Assembly: GCA_029259535.1 (NCBI GenBank)
Contig: JAPHEF010000015.1
Span: forward strand, 1 to 40,011
Direction of reading: 5' to 3'
Length of the DNA: 40,011 bases
DNA from: Alkanophaga liquidiphilum
GTDB lineage: Archaea; Halobacteriota; Syntropharchaeia; Alkanophagales; B39-G2
The position numbers and the translations under genes were made by a program. Of the stretch, positions 24,050 through 31,927 are shown piece by piece. The notes under the pieces are model-generated. The model did not search any database and was not told where the DNA came from. It worked only from the letters and a program-made list of their open reading frames with translations. Every line of letters starts with the position of its first letter. Positions within the stretch are counted from its first letter, which is position 1.

Positions 24050-24106
24050 CGTCGCTGTGCGACGAGAGATGCAACGAAAGCAAAATACATATATATAACG
24101 TCGCAC
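24050..24106 (+). promoter_or_regulatory. Candidate operator and TATA box of the trp operon
   Basis: ATATATATA at 24089-24097 is the probable TATA box, predicting transcription from about 24118. It lies between two exact 8-base inverted arms: GTGCGACG (24057-24064) and CGTCGCAC (24099-24106). The left arm also belongs to a tighter palindrome CGTCGC-TGT-GCGACG (24050-24064). The layout, one site on each side of the TATA box, suits a repressor that blocks TBP. The repressor is not identified. Confidence 0.55.
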
Positions 24107-24141
24107 AACGCATGGACAAAAACGCTCAATGGTGCACAAAA

Positions 24142-25509
24142 ATGGTGAAGAGAAAAAGGGTGGAGCTTGCCGAGGACGAATTGCCGAAAGCGTGGTATAA
24201 CATTCAGGCAGACCTGCCCACGCCGTTAGACCCGCCGCTGAACCCGCAGACTCTGGAGCCTCTGATGCCTGAGGATTTAGAGCCAATTTTCCCGAAGGAG
24301 CTAATACGGCAGGAGGCGAGCACGGAGCGCTGGATTAAGATTCCGGAGGATGTGCTTGAGGTCTATCGAATGTGGAGACCGACGCCGCTTTATAGGGCGG
24401 AGCGCCTTGAGGAGTTCTTGAGGACACCAGCCCGCATCTATTACAAGTGGGAGGGCGTGTCGCCGCCGGGAAGCCACAAGCCGAACACTGCTGTCGCTCA
24501 AGCCTACTTCAACATGAAGGAGGGCGTCCAGCGCCTCACAACAGAGACCGGAGCAGGGCAGTGGGGTTCCGCACTTGCGTTCGGCTGCCAACTCTTCGGG
24601 CTTGACTGCACTGTCTACATGGTGCGTGTGAGCTACAACCAGAAACCGTATCGCCGCATCCTGATGGAAGTTTGGGGTGCAGAGTGCGTGCCGTCGCCGA
24701 GCGAGCGCACGGAGTTCGGCAGGAAGATTCTCGAGCAAGACCCAAACTCGCCGGGGAGCTTGGGGATTGCAATTAGCGAGGCAATTGAGGATGCGGTGAA
24801 GCACGACGATACGAAATACTCACTTGGCTCGGTTTTGAACCACGTGCTGCTGCATCAGACGGTCATCGGGCTGGAGCTGAAGAAGCAGTTCGAGATGCTC
24901 GATGAGTATCCGGACGTGATGTTCGGGTGCGTGGGCGGAGGCTCGAATTTTGCGGGCGCCTGTTTTCCGTTCATCGGCGACAAGCTTCAAGGAAAGCCAG
25001 AAGCAAGGGACTTAAGGGTAGTCTCCTGCGAGCCTAAGGCGTGCCCGACGCTCACTAAGGGCATTTACGCCTACGACCACGGCGACACCGCCTGTCTGAC
25101 GCCGCTTTTGAAGATGTATACGCTCGGTCATGACTTCGTGCCACCGCCGATTCACGCCGGCGGTCTCCGGTATCACGGTGATGCCCCGCTGCTCTGCAAG
25201 CTGACGCACGACGGCTACATGGAGGCTGTCGCCTACCACCAGAACGAGGTCTTCGAGGCTGCTATGCTCTTCGCAAAGACTGAGGGCTTTGTGATTGCTC
25301 CTGAGACGGCGCACTGCGTAAGAGCGGCAATTGACGAGGCGTTGCGCTGCAAGGAGACGGGCGAGGAGAAGGTCATCTTCTTTGCAAACTCCGGACATGG
25401 ACATTTCGACCTTGCCGCTTACGACGCATTCCTCAGGAAAAAGCTTGTGGACTACGAGTATCCGGAGGAAGAAATAAAGAGGCTAGCGGAGCGGCTGCCG
25501 AGGGTGTAA
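24142..25509 (+). CDS. trpB2: Tryptophan synthase beta chain, TrpB2 type
   Basis: A PLP enzyme of 455 residues that joins indole and serine to form tryptophan. The long N-terminal extension (RVELAEDELPKAWYNIQADL and following) and overall length identify the TrpB2 class common in archaea. YYKWEGVSPPGSHKPNTAVA carries the PLP Lys; LTTETGAGQWGSALAFGCQL carries the catalytic Glu; VMFGCVGGGSNFAGACFPF is the phosphate loop; HAGGLRYHGDAPLL is typical of TrpB2. No trpA lies beside it, so it may use free indole or a distant TrpA. ATG 24142 is chosen because the predicted transcript starts at about 24118; ATG 24112 would lie upstream of it. It leads the trpB2-E-G-D operon. Confidence 0.95.
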   Translation: MVKRKRVELAEDELPKAWYNIQADLPTPLDPPLNPQTLEPLMPEDLEPIFPKELIRQEASTERWIKIPEDVLEVYRMWRPTPLYRAERLEEFLRTPARIYYKWEGVSPPGSHKPNTAVAQAYFNMKEGVQRLTTETGAGQWGSALAFGCQLFGLDCTVYMVRVSYNQKPYRRILMEVWGAECVPSPSERTEFGRKILEQDPNSPGSLGIAISEAIEDAVKHDDTKYSLGSVLNHVLLHQTVIGLELKKQFEMLDEYPDVMFGCVGGGSNFAGACFPFIGDKLQGKPEARDLRVVSCEPKACPTLTKGIYAYDHGDTACLTPLLKMYTLGHDFVPPPIHAGGLRYHGDAPLLCKLTHDGYMEAVAYHQNEVFEAAMLFAKTEGFVIAPETAHCVRAAIDEALRCKETGEEKVIFFANSGHGHFDLAAYDAFLRKKLVDYEYPEEEIKRLAERLPRV

Positions 25510-25551
25510 AACGGGTGGCGAAAGTAAGGTGGCTGAAACGGCGGACGTCAT

Positions 25552-27111
25552 ATGCCTAAAGTGCTCGTAACGCCGATTTTCATCGAAACTTCAGTGCAGG
25601 AAGACCCGATGGAGGTTTACAAGACGGTGCGTCGCCGCTACGGCAGGAAAAGCTACTTACTGGAGTCAAGGGAGGGGAGCGAGCGGCTCGCTCGCTATTC
25701 CTTCATCGGCTTCGCTCCTGCTGTCGAGCTTTGGGCGAAGGACTGCGAAGTCCGAATACGCACGAACGACGCTGCCCTAAAATGGCTGGAGGAGCTTTCT
25801 GGAGACTTTGAGAGCCCATTGGAGGCGTTACGTGAACTTTTCCGCAGGCTGGAACTGAACTTCGACGACGCCCGCCACGAGCTTCCGAGGTTCTTCGGGG
25901 GCTTCGTCGGCTACCTAAGCTATGACCTCGTCCGCTACTTTGAAAATATCAGCGACGACGCCAGCGATGAGCTTAAGGAGCCGGACTGCGAGCTCATGCT
26001 TGCGAAACGCTACATCCTTTTTGACCATTTTTGCGGGAAAATGTATTTTCTGACGCTGGAGTTTTCGGAGGCTGAAAGCGGCGTTGACGCTCACGAAGCG
26101 TTACAAGGTGGGGCTTTAAGCTTTGCACTGGACACGTTGCGTGCGTTTTACGGCGAGCGGCGAGCGGCAACGAAACGACGGCATGAAGGACGGCGGCGGC
26201 AAGGGCGGGAAATGCGAGCGGAAACGAAAAACGTAAGGTCAAATTTCACGAAAGAAGACTTTGAGCGGGCGGTGGAGCGGGCAAAGCGTTACATCCACGA
26301 CGGCGACATCTTCCAAGTCGTGCTCTCACAACGCTTTTCGGCGGACTTCTACGGCGACCCGCTGCACGTTTACGAGCGACTTAGAACCCTTAATCCCTCA
26401 CCTTACATGTATTTCCTGGACTTCGGCGGGCGTAAGGTTGCAGGCGCGAGCCCTGAGATGCTTCTACGGATTGAGGGTGCTTTAAGGCGGCTCACAACTT
26501 TTCCGATCGCGGGCACTCGTCCGAGGGGACAGGACGCCGATGAGGACAAGCGGCTTGAGGAGGAGATGCTGAGCGACGAGAAGGAGCGGGCGGAGCACGT
26601 TATGCTCGTTGATTTGGGGAGGAACGACATAGGGCGTGTTGCGAAGCCCGGAAGCGTCCGTGTGACGAGATTTATGGACGTTGAGAAGTATTCGCATGTG
26701 CAGCACATCGTCTCTGAGGTCGTAGGCGAGCTTGCCGACGGCTACGACGAATTCGATGCATTGGCGTCGGTCTTCCCAGCGGGCACAGTCACCGGAGCGC
26801 CAAAGGTGCGAGCGATGGAAATCATCGGAGAGCTGGAACCCACCCGTCGTGGGATTTACGCAGGGTGCGTCGGCTACTTCTCCCTAACTCGTAACCTTGA
26901 CACCGCAATCACCATCAGGACCATAGTGTTTGAGAACTGCCGGCGGCGTGGCTCAGCGGAAAGCGGCAAAAGCGACAAAAACGGCGACGTTGTAACCGCA
27001 AAAGCTTACGTGCAGGCGGGAGCAGGCATAGTTGCGGATTCACAGCCTGAACGTGAGTATTACGAGACTGTGAGCAAGTGCATGGCGATGATGCGTGCCC
27101 TTGGTGTTTAG
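25552..27111 (+). CDS. trpE: Anthranilate synthase component I
   Basis: A 519-residue subunit that converts chorismate and ammonia to anthranilate. The tryptophan feedback site is intact: LLES at 36-39 in SYLLESREGSERLARYSFIG, with S50. The chorismate-binding domain shows HDGDIFQVVLSQRF, FPIAGTRPRG, EHVMLVDLGRNDIGRVAKPG, FPAGTVTGAPKVRAMEIIGE and VQAGAGIVADSQPEREYYET, all diagnostic. Between the two halves (about residues 200-230) sits an Arg-rich low-complexity insert containing ERRAATKRRHEGRRRQGREM, not usual for the family. It starts 42 nt after trpB2 and is followed by trpG. Confidence 0.97.
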   Translation: MPKVLVTPIFIETSVQEDPMEVYKTVRRRYGRKSYLLESREGSERLARYSFIGFAPAVELWAKDCEVRIRTNDAALKWLEELSGDFESPLEALRELFRRLELNFDDARHELPRFFGGFVGYLSYDLVRYFENISDDASDELKEPDCELMLAKRYILFDHFCGKMYFLTLEFSEAESGVDAHEALQGGALSFALDTLRAFYGERRAATKRRHEGRRRQGREMRAETKNVRSNFTKEDFERAVERAKRYIHDGDIFQVVLSQRFSADFYGDPLHVYERLRTLNPSPYMYFLDFGGRKVAGASPEMLLRIEGALRRLTTFPIAGTRPRGQDADEDKRLEEEMLSDEKERAEHVMLVDLGRNDIGRVAKPGSVRVTRFMDVEKYSHVQHIVSEVVGELADGYDEFDALASVFPAGTVTGAPKVRAMEIIGELEPTRRGIYAGCVGYFSLTRNLDTAITIRTIVFENCRRRGSAESGKSDKNGDVVTAKAYVQAGAGIVADSQPEREYYETVSKCMAMMRALGV

Positions 27112-27121
27112 GGGTGCGGAA

Positions 27122-27706
27122 ATGATTCTTGTGATTGACAACATAGATTCGTTCGTTTACAATCTCGTCCAATATGTAGGGGTTCTGGGCGAGCGGGCAG
27201 TGGTGCTGCGGAATACCGCAACGCTGAACGACGTCGGACGGGCGGCGGAACGCCACAAAATCACGCACATCATAATCTCGCCGGGACCGAAAACGCCGAG
27301 GGATGCCGGACTCTCCAACGACGTCATTCTTGAATATGGTATACGTCGTGAGCTTCCGACACTCGGCGTCTGCCTCGGACACCAGTGCATCGGCTACGTC
27401 CTCGGTGGACGCATAAGAAACGCACGAGCCCTGAAGCACGGCAAGACCTCGAAGATACGGCACGATGGCAGCACGCTTTTCAAGGGGGTCCCAAACCCCT
27501 TTGAGGCGACCCGCTACCACTCGCTCGTCGTGGACGACGAAAATCTCCCCGAAGGTCTTAAAGTGACTGCAAGAAGCGAGGACGACCTCGAAATCATGGG
27601 CTTGCAGCACGAAAGTCTACCGATTTTCGGCGTGCAATTCCATCCTGAGTCCATTCTTACGAAGCACGGACTGAAAATCATCAGAAACTTTCTGGACGTG
27701 AGTTAG
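27122..27706 (+). CDS. trpG: Anthranilate synthase component II (glutamine amidotransferase)
   Basis: A 194-residue class I glutamine amidotransferase that supplies ammonia to TrpE. MILVIDNIDSFVYNLVQYVG is the family start, SPGPKTPRDAG the oxyanion loop, LGVCLGHQCIGYVLGG holds nucleophile C84, and FGVQFHPESILTKHG holds the catalytic His and Glu. ATG 27122 lies 10 nt after the trpE stop, with GGGGTGCGGA before it. The frame from 27095 overlaps trpE and is not favoured. Confidence 0.97.
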   Translation: MILVIDNIDSFVYNLVQYVGVLGERAVVLRNTATLNDVGRAAERHKITHIIISPGPKTPRDAGLSNDVILEYGIRRELPTLGVCLGHQCIGYVLGGRIRNARALKHGKTSKIRHDGSTLFKGVPNPFEATRYHSLVVDDENLPEGLKVTARSEDDLEIMGLQHESLPIFGVQFHPESILTKHGLKIIRNFLDVS

Positions 27707-27730
27707 CCGTCGATAGAATGGAGGGTGAAA

Positions 27731-28756
27731 ATGCTGAGCGAGCTCGTGGCGAAGCTTGTGGAGTTTAAAGATTTGAGTAATGCGGAGGCAGAAAGGGCTA
27801 TGGCGGCAATGATGAGTGGCGAAGCCTCCGACACCGAGATTTCAGCGTTCCTTGTAGCGTTACGCATGAAGGGAGAAACGGCGACGGAGATTTCGGCGTT
27901 TGCGAGGAAGATGCGAGAGTTCGCAATCCACATAAACCCGAAGGTCGAGACGCTCGTGGACGTCTGCGGGACCGGCGGCGACGCCGTCAACACCTTCAAC
28001 ATCTCCACGACTGCCATGTTCGTGGTCGCCTGCGAGGTGCCGGTCGCAAAGCACGGAAATCGCTCGGTCACGTCGAAATGCGGCAGCGCCGATGTCCTTG
28101 AGGAGTTAGGCGCTCGTCTCGACCTCCCTCCGAAGAAAATCGAAGAAAGCATCGAACGCATCGGCATCGGCTTTATGTTCGCCCCGCACTTCCACCCGGC
28201 GATGCGGAACGTCATGCCCGTCCGCCGAGCGCTGCGCATCAGAACCGTATTCAACATTCTCGGACCGCTGACGAACCCTGCAGGTGCGAAGTCGCAGCTC
28301 TGCGGCGTGTTCTCGCCCGAATTGACCGAAAAGATTGCAGAAGTCTTCAAGCTTCTTGGTGCTTATCGAGCGATGGTCGTGCACGGCGAGCCCGGACTCG
28401 ACGAGCTTTCGACGCTCGGCAAGACGAAAATCTCAGAGCTGCGGGGCGGCGAAGTCAAAACGTATTACGTGCGTCCTGAGGACCTCGGCTTGAAGCTCAC
28501 ACGCGTGAAAGACATCGTCGGCGGCGACAGTGCTAAGAACGCTCACATTTTACGCAACGTGCTGAGCGGCAAGGAGGATGACGCCCGCACCGAAATCGTG
28601 GCGTTGAATGCCGCCGCCGCTTTTGTCGTCAGTGGCATCGCAGATCGCTTGGACGAGGGGTTGGAGCATGCGATGGAAATTTTAGAGAGCGGGCAAGGGG
28701 TGAAGAAGCTTGAAGAGTTCCTCGAATTTTCACGTCACGAGCGTTCAGTGAGTTAG
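27731..28756 (+). CDS. trpD: Anthranilate phosphoribosyltransferase
   Basis: A 341-residue enzyme that attaches phosphoribosyl pyrophosphate to anthranilate. VDVCGTGGDAVNTFNISTTA binds the pyrophosphate, KHGNRSVTSKCGSADVLEEL the PRPP and metal, and VRRALRIRTVFNILGPLTNP the anthranilate; HGEPGLDELS is also conserved. ATG 27731 is preceded by GGAGGG at the right distance; GTG 27725 is an alternative that adds two residues. It ends the operon; trpF, trpC and trpA are not in this window. Confidence 0.97.
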   Translation: MLSELVAKLVEFKDLSNAEAERAMAAMMSGEASDTEISAFLVALRMKGETATEISAFARKMREFAIHINPKVETLVDVCGTGGDAVNTFNISTTAMFVVACEVPVAKHGNRSVTSKCGSADVLEELGARLDLPPKKIEESIERIGIGFMFAPHFHPAMRNVMPVRRALRIRTVFNILGPLTNPAGAKSQLCGVFSPELTEKIAEVFKLLGAYRAMVVHGEPGLDELSTLGKTKISELRGGEVKTYYVRPEDLGLKLTRVKDIVGGDSAKNAHILRNVLSGKEDDARTEIVALNAAAAFVVSGIADRLDEGLEHAMEILESGQGVKKLEEFLEFSRHERSVS

Positions 28757-28790
28757 GTTTGAAGCAACTAACCTCAAACGCCACTTTTTT
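28757..28790 (+). terminator. Probable trp operon terminator
   Basis: GTTTGA (28757-28762) pairs with TCAAAC (28774-28779), followed by a run of six T (28785-28790). It lies directly after the trpD stop and before the end of a convergent gene. Confidence 0.45.
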
Positions 28791-28793
28791 CGG

Positions 28794-29231
28794 CTAACGT
28801 GGGAGAAGTGGGGGGTATTTCGTTTCAAACTCGCTCTTCTCCGCCCTTTTATAGCTGCTGGCGACACGATATTCCCGTTTGAACTTACTGCCCCTTCGCT
28901 CCAAGATGCCCTCGTTGTGAAGCCTCGTGAGGTATGTAGATATGGTGCTGAGCTTTATACTCGTCCCATACACCTCTTCATACTTTTGTTTCACGTCTGA
29001 AGTTGTGAACCAATCTTTCGGCGCCCGCTCGTCATATCTCAAAAAGAACTCAAGCCGCTCTTTTATCGTAAGCTCGTCAATGCTATAAGATACGGAGGGG
29101 GCATGCGACGAGAGCTCAGTATTCAAGAAGTGGACAACTTTCTCAATAGTTTTGCTCTTGGGCAGGCTGCCCTCGAGGTCAAGAGAAGTCTTCGTGCCGT
29201 CGTCATACGTGACCTCAACACGTATCTTCAT
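28794..29231 (-). CDS. Winged-helix DNA-binding protein, probable regulator
   Basis: A 145-residue soluble protein. The first part (MKIRVEVTYDDGTKTSLDLE, then IEKVVHFLNTEL) is a small alpha/beta region. The second part, LEFFLRYDERAPKDWFTTSD followed by VKQKYEEVYG and STISTYLTRLHNEGILERRG, is a winged helix with a clear recognition helix and wing, as in archaeal transcription factors. Similar architectures occur beside archaeal biosynthetic genes. ATG 29231 is preferred; the frame upstream crosses the promoter. A TATA-like TTTAAATATAAG (reverse strand, about 29277-29288) precedes it. Position next to the trp operon invites, but does not prove, a role in controlling it. Confidence 0.7.
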   Translation of the reverse strand: MKIRVEVTYDDGTKTSLDLEGSLPKSKTIEKVVHFLNTELSSHAPSVSYSIDELTIKERLEFFLRYDERAPKDWFTTSDVKQKYEEVYGTSIKLSTISTYLTRLHNEGILERRGSKFKREYRVASSYKRAEKSEFETKYPPLLPR

Positions 29232-29391
29232 CTGCACATCGCCACATGTGAATGTATAGATGAAAATAAGATACCACTTATATTTAAATGTTTCACCCCA
29301 AACGCAAACACAAAGGAATATTTCATGTGGAATTATGTTGTGAAGTTGTGAAGCCGATGTCTTTACTGATTTGAAAGGAGTAGTGATACTG

Positions 29392-29925
29392 ATGAAAGCG
29401 AACGTCCCCGAACTGCACAAGAAAAACGCCAAGAAAAAGCTCAGATGCGCTATATTCACGGTCAGCACGTCGAAGTACGAGCGTAAGTTGCGAGGCGAGC
29501 CCGTGGACGACGTTTCTGGAAGCGTAGCGAGACGCCTCCTTGAGGAGAACGGACATGAGGTCGTGCTCTACGATCTGCTCCCTGACGACCTTGATGAAAT
29601 ACGAAAGGGCGTCGAGAGCTCCATCCAAGCGGCGGACGTAGATTTTATTGTAACGATGGGCGGCACCGGCTTGACCAAGAGGGACGTGACCGTCGAAGCG
29701 GTCTCGCCGCTCTTCGAAAAGGAGCTGCCGGGCTTCGGCGAGCTTTTTCGGTTGAAAAGCTATGAGCAGGTGGGCACCGCCGCCGTTCTGAGCAGAGCGG
29801 TGGCGGGCGTCGCCGCTGGAAAGGCAATATTTTGCTTACCGGGCTCGCCGGACGCCGTCCGCCTCGCACTCTCTGAAATCATTATCCCCGAAGTGCCGCA
29901 CATCGTAAAGCATGCGAGGGAGTAG
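29392..29925 (+). CDS. moaB: MoaB/MogA-family molybdopterin adenylyltransferase
   Basis: A 177-residue protein that adenylates molybdopterin before metal insertion. RCAIFTVSTSKYERKLRGEP, EENGHEVVLYDLLPDD, VDFIVTMGGTGLTKRDVTVE (with the GGTG motif) and KAIFCLPGSPDAVRLALSEI are all family blocks. AAAGGAG (29374-29380) precedes ATG 29392; GTG 29383 is also possible. It is the first gene of a run that continues with argJ, one base after its stop. Confidence 0.93.
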   Translation: MKANVPELHKKNAKKKLRCAIFTVSTSKYERKLRGEPVDDVSGSVARRLLEENGHEVVLYDLLPDDLDEIRKGVESSIQAADVDFIVTMGGTGLTKRDVTVEAVSPLFEKELPGFGELFRLKSYEQVGTAAVLSRAVAGVAAGKAIFCLPGSPDAVRLALSEIIIPEVPHIVKHARE

Positions 29926-29926
29926 C

Positions 29927-31126
29927 ATGAGGTTCAAAATCGAGAGGGGTGAAGGGGGCGTTTGTGCCGTCGGTGGCGTGCGTGCTTACGGCGTCAAAGA
30001 GGGTAAGAATGGCTTAGCTTTAATCGTCGGCGACTTGAAGGAAAATGCGAGCGCTGTTGGCGTCTTCACCATGAACAAAGTGAAGGCTGCTCCCGTGCAG
30101 CTCACGCAGACACGTCTTGAACAGAGCGGCAGGCTCGCTGCCATCGTCGCAAACAGTGGCTGTGCCAATTCTTTCACGGGTGAAGAGGGCTTGAAAAACG
30201 CAGAACGCATGACAGAGCTCGCAGCTTACCGCCTTGGCGTTCTTGAAAGCGAAGTAGGCGTCGCCTCCACCGGCATCATCGGAAAACCACTGGACATGCC
30301 GCTCATCGAGCGACAAATCGAGGAAGTCTCCGAGAAGCTAACGAGCAGCAGGGAGGGTAGTGCCGCTGCCGCTCGTGCGATTATGACGACCGATACCTTC
30401 TCGAAGGAGGTGGCGGTCGGCATTCACAGCGAAGGAACGGAGCTCCGAATCGGCGGCATCGCAAAAGGCGCCGGCATGATTTTCCCACACCTCGCCACGA
30501 TGCTCGCTTTCATTTGGACCGACGCCCAACTAAACAGACATGAACTGAGAGCCTGCTTGAAACGAGCGGTGGATCGTTCCTTTAACATGATAGTCGTAGA
30601 CGGGGACATGAGCACGAACGATACCGTGCTCCTCGCAGCAACCGGCGCTAAAGAGGCAGATGCCGAGGCTTTCCAGCAGGGCTTGAGCTACGTCTGTGAG
30701 ACGCTTGCGAAGATGATTGCGAGGGACGGTGAGGGCGCTACTAAGTTCGTGGAAGTCCGTGTTGAGGGAGCAGCGTCTTACGACGACGCAAGAAAAGCAG
30801 CGAGAGCCGTCGCGCGCTCGCCGCTCGTCAAATGCTCAATATACGGCGAAAGCCCGAACTTCGGCAGAATCGTGGCGGCAGTCGGCGCCGCTGGCGTGGA
30901 ACTCAACGAATCTCAACTTTCGGTAGTTTTTGAAGATATTGGCGGAAGATTCGGCGGCGTGCGGCTCGTTAGTGGCGGGCGGCTTGTTGCTGCTAACCTA
31001 AATGATGCCAAGAGAGTTTTGCAGACAAAAGAGCTTAGAATCGTCGTGAGCCTCGGCGTCGGCACGCATACGGCGACTGCATGGGGTTGCGACCTTTCTC
31101 CCGAGTATGTAAAGTTAAACCTTTAA
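29927..31126 (+). CDS. argJ: Glutamate N-acetyltransferase (bifunctional ArgJ type)
   Basis: A 399-residue enzyme that transfers acetyl from N-acetylornithine to glutamate in the cyclic arginine pathway; many members also use acetyl-CoA. The precursor self-cleaves before the nucleophile Thr, here T191 in GMIFPHLATMLAFIWTDA, the counterpart of the family's MATML. GVFTMNKVKAAPV, VANSGCANSFTGEEG, GVASTGIIGKPLDM, AIMTTDTFSKE and FNMIVVDGDMSTNDTVL are all typical. ATG 29927 immediately follows the moaB stop (29925). Confidence 0.96.
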   Translation: MRFKIERGEGGVCAVGGVRAYGVKEGKNGLALIVGDLKENASAVGVFTMNKVKAAPVQLTQTRLEQSGRLAAIVANSGCANSFTGEEGLKNAERMTELAAYRLGVLESEVGVASTGIIGKPLDMPLIERQIEEVSEKLTSSREGSAAAARAIMTTDTFSKEVAVGIHSEGTELRIGGIAKGAGMIFPHLATMLAFIWTDAQLNRHELRACLKRAVDRSFNMIVVDGDMSTNDTVLLAATGAKEADAEAFQQGLSYVCETLAKMIARDGEGATKFVEVRVEGAASYDDARKAARAVARSPLVKCSIYGESPNFGRIVAAVGAAGVELNESQLSVVFEDIGGRFGGVRLVSGGRLVAANLNDAKRVLQTKELRIVVSLGVGTHTATAWGCDLSPEYVKLNL

Positions 31127-31128
31127 CT
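31113..31128. promoter_or_regulatory. 16-bp perfect palindrome at the V4R gene promoter
   Basis: AGTTAAA-CC-TTTAACT overlaps the argJ stop. Its right half TTTAACT is centred about 25 nt before ATG 31150, where a TATA box would be, so the palindrome may be a promoter overlapped by an operator. It could alternatively be a hairpin ending argJ. Confidence 0.4.
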
Positions 31129-31149
31129 GGAAAAATTGAACATTGAATC

Positions 31150-31701
31150 ATGAAAAAGGAAAGCGTGACCTACGAAGGCGTTCTTGACGAGATCCGGGGG
31201 GTTCTGGAGAAGAATTGGCAGGAAGGCTTTGAAAGGTGGTTAAGTTGCGTCCTTGACTTGGAAAAAACCATAGAAGATGTAATCCCTTACGACGCAAAGT
31301 GGAAGCTCCCTGACACTTTGCTCTACGAAACGGGCTTCAAATCAGGACGGCGGGTCTGTAGCTGGCTTTTTGGACGTTTTGGGCTTACGGACAAGAGCAT
31401 AAAGGAGCGAACTCTCTACACCGACGCCTTTTTCTCACTCAGCGGCGTCGGCGAAATAGAATTTTTGAAGCGAGATGGCGAGCGTGTCTTACGGTTCAAA
31501 GGCGGGACGTATTTCGCAAGAGAACGTGGACGTGTCGGCAAGCCTGTCTGCCATTACATCGCGGGGTTCATTGCCGGCGCCACTTGCTGCTTCACCGGTA
31601 AGGAATACGTTGTTGAGGAGGTGAAGTGCGTCGCAGCCGGCGACGAGCACTGTGAGTTCGTCGTGCGGGAGAAAAAAGGGGAGTCGGCGACGACACAATG
31701 A
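31150..31701 (+). CDS. V4R-domain protein
   Basis: A 183-residue protein with the V4R (4-vinyl reductase-like) small-ligand-binding domain. LLYETGFKSGRRVCSWLFGR, LRFKGGTYFARERGRVGKPV followed by CHYIAGFIAGATCCFTGKEY, and VEEVKCVAAGDEHCEFVVRE are the usual blocks, with cysteines in the last two positions where family members often have them. V4R proteins in methanogens and relatives are thought to bind tetrapyrroles, metals or hydrocarbons; the ligand here is unknown. No DNA-binding domain is attached. It is followed by a CooT-like gene. Confidence 0.85.
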   Translation: MKKESVTYEGVLDEIRGVLEKNWQEGFERWLSCVLDLEKTIEDVIPYDAKWKLPDTLLYETGFKSGRRVCSWLFGRFGLTDKSIKERTLYTDAFFSLSGVGEIEFLKRDGERVLRFKGGTYFARERGRVGKPVCHYIAGFIAGATCCFTGKEYVVEEVKCVAAGDEHCEFVVREKKGESATTQ

Positions 31702-31730
31702 TTTTAAGTTTTTCATGCCAATAAGAAAGT

Positions 31731-31919
31731 ATGTGCGAGTCGAGCGTGTTTCTGGAGCGGGACGGCGTCAGGGAGTTGGTTATGGAGGAAGCTGTGCAAA
31801 TCCTTGTTGAGGGCTCAAACGTACGCATCGTCGGACTTCTCGGCGAGCAACGGGAGATATGTGGCAGGATCAAGGAAGTAAACCTGACTAAGCACCAGAT
31901 AATCATTGCAGCCGAATAG
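31731..31919 (+). CDS. CooT-family small nickel-binding-type protein
   Basis: A 62-residue protein starting MCESSVFLERDGVRELVMEE, followed by VQILVEGSNVRIVGLLGEQR and EICGRIKEVNLTKHQIIIAA. The Met-Cys start, with Cys2 as metal ligand, and the all-beta pattern match the CooT family, whose founding member helps nickel delivery to CO dehydrogenase. Whether this one binds nickel is inferred. A TATA-like ATTTTAAG (about 31701-31708) lies about 26 nt upstream of the ATG, so it may have its own leaderless transcript. Confidence 0.78.
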   Translation: MCESSVFLERDGVRELVMEEAVQILVEGSNVRIVGLLGEQREICGRIKEVNLTKHQIIIAAE

Positions 31920-31927
31920 TGGTCAAA

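Noticed and set aside
23938..24141. N-terminal extension of TrpB2 upstream of 24142
   Set aside because: The segment includes the TATA box and the inverted repeats, so it is regulatory sequence rather than coding.
28794..29468. Longer 224-residue version of the winged-helix protein
   Set aside because: The first 79 residues run through the AT-rich promoter region and into the moaB start, and have no protein-like pattern; ATG 29231 fits better.
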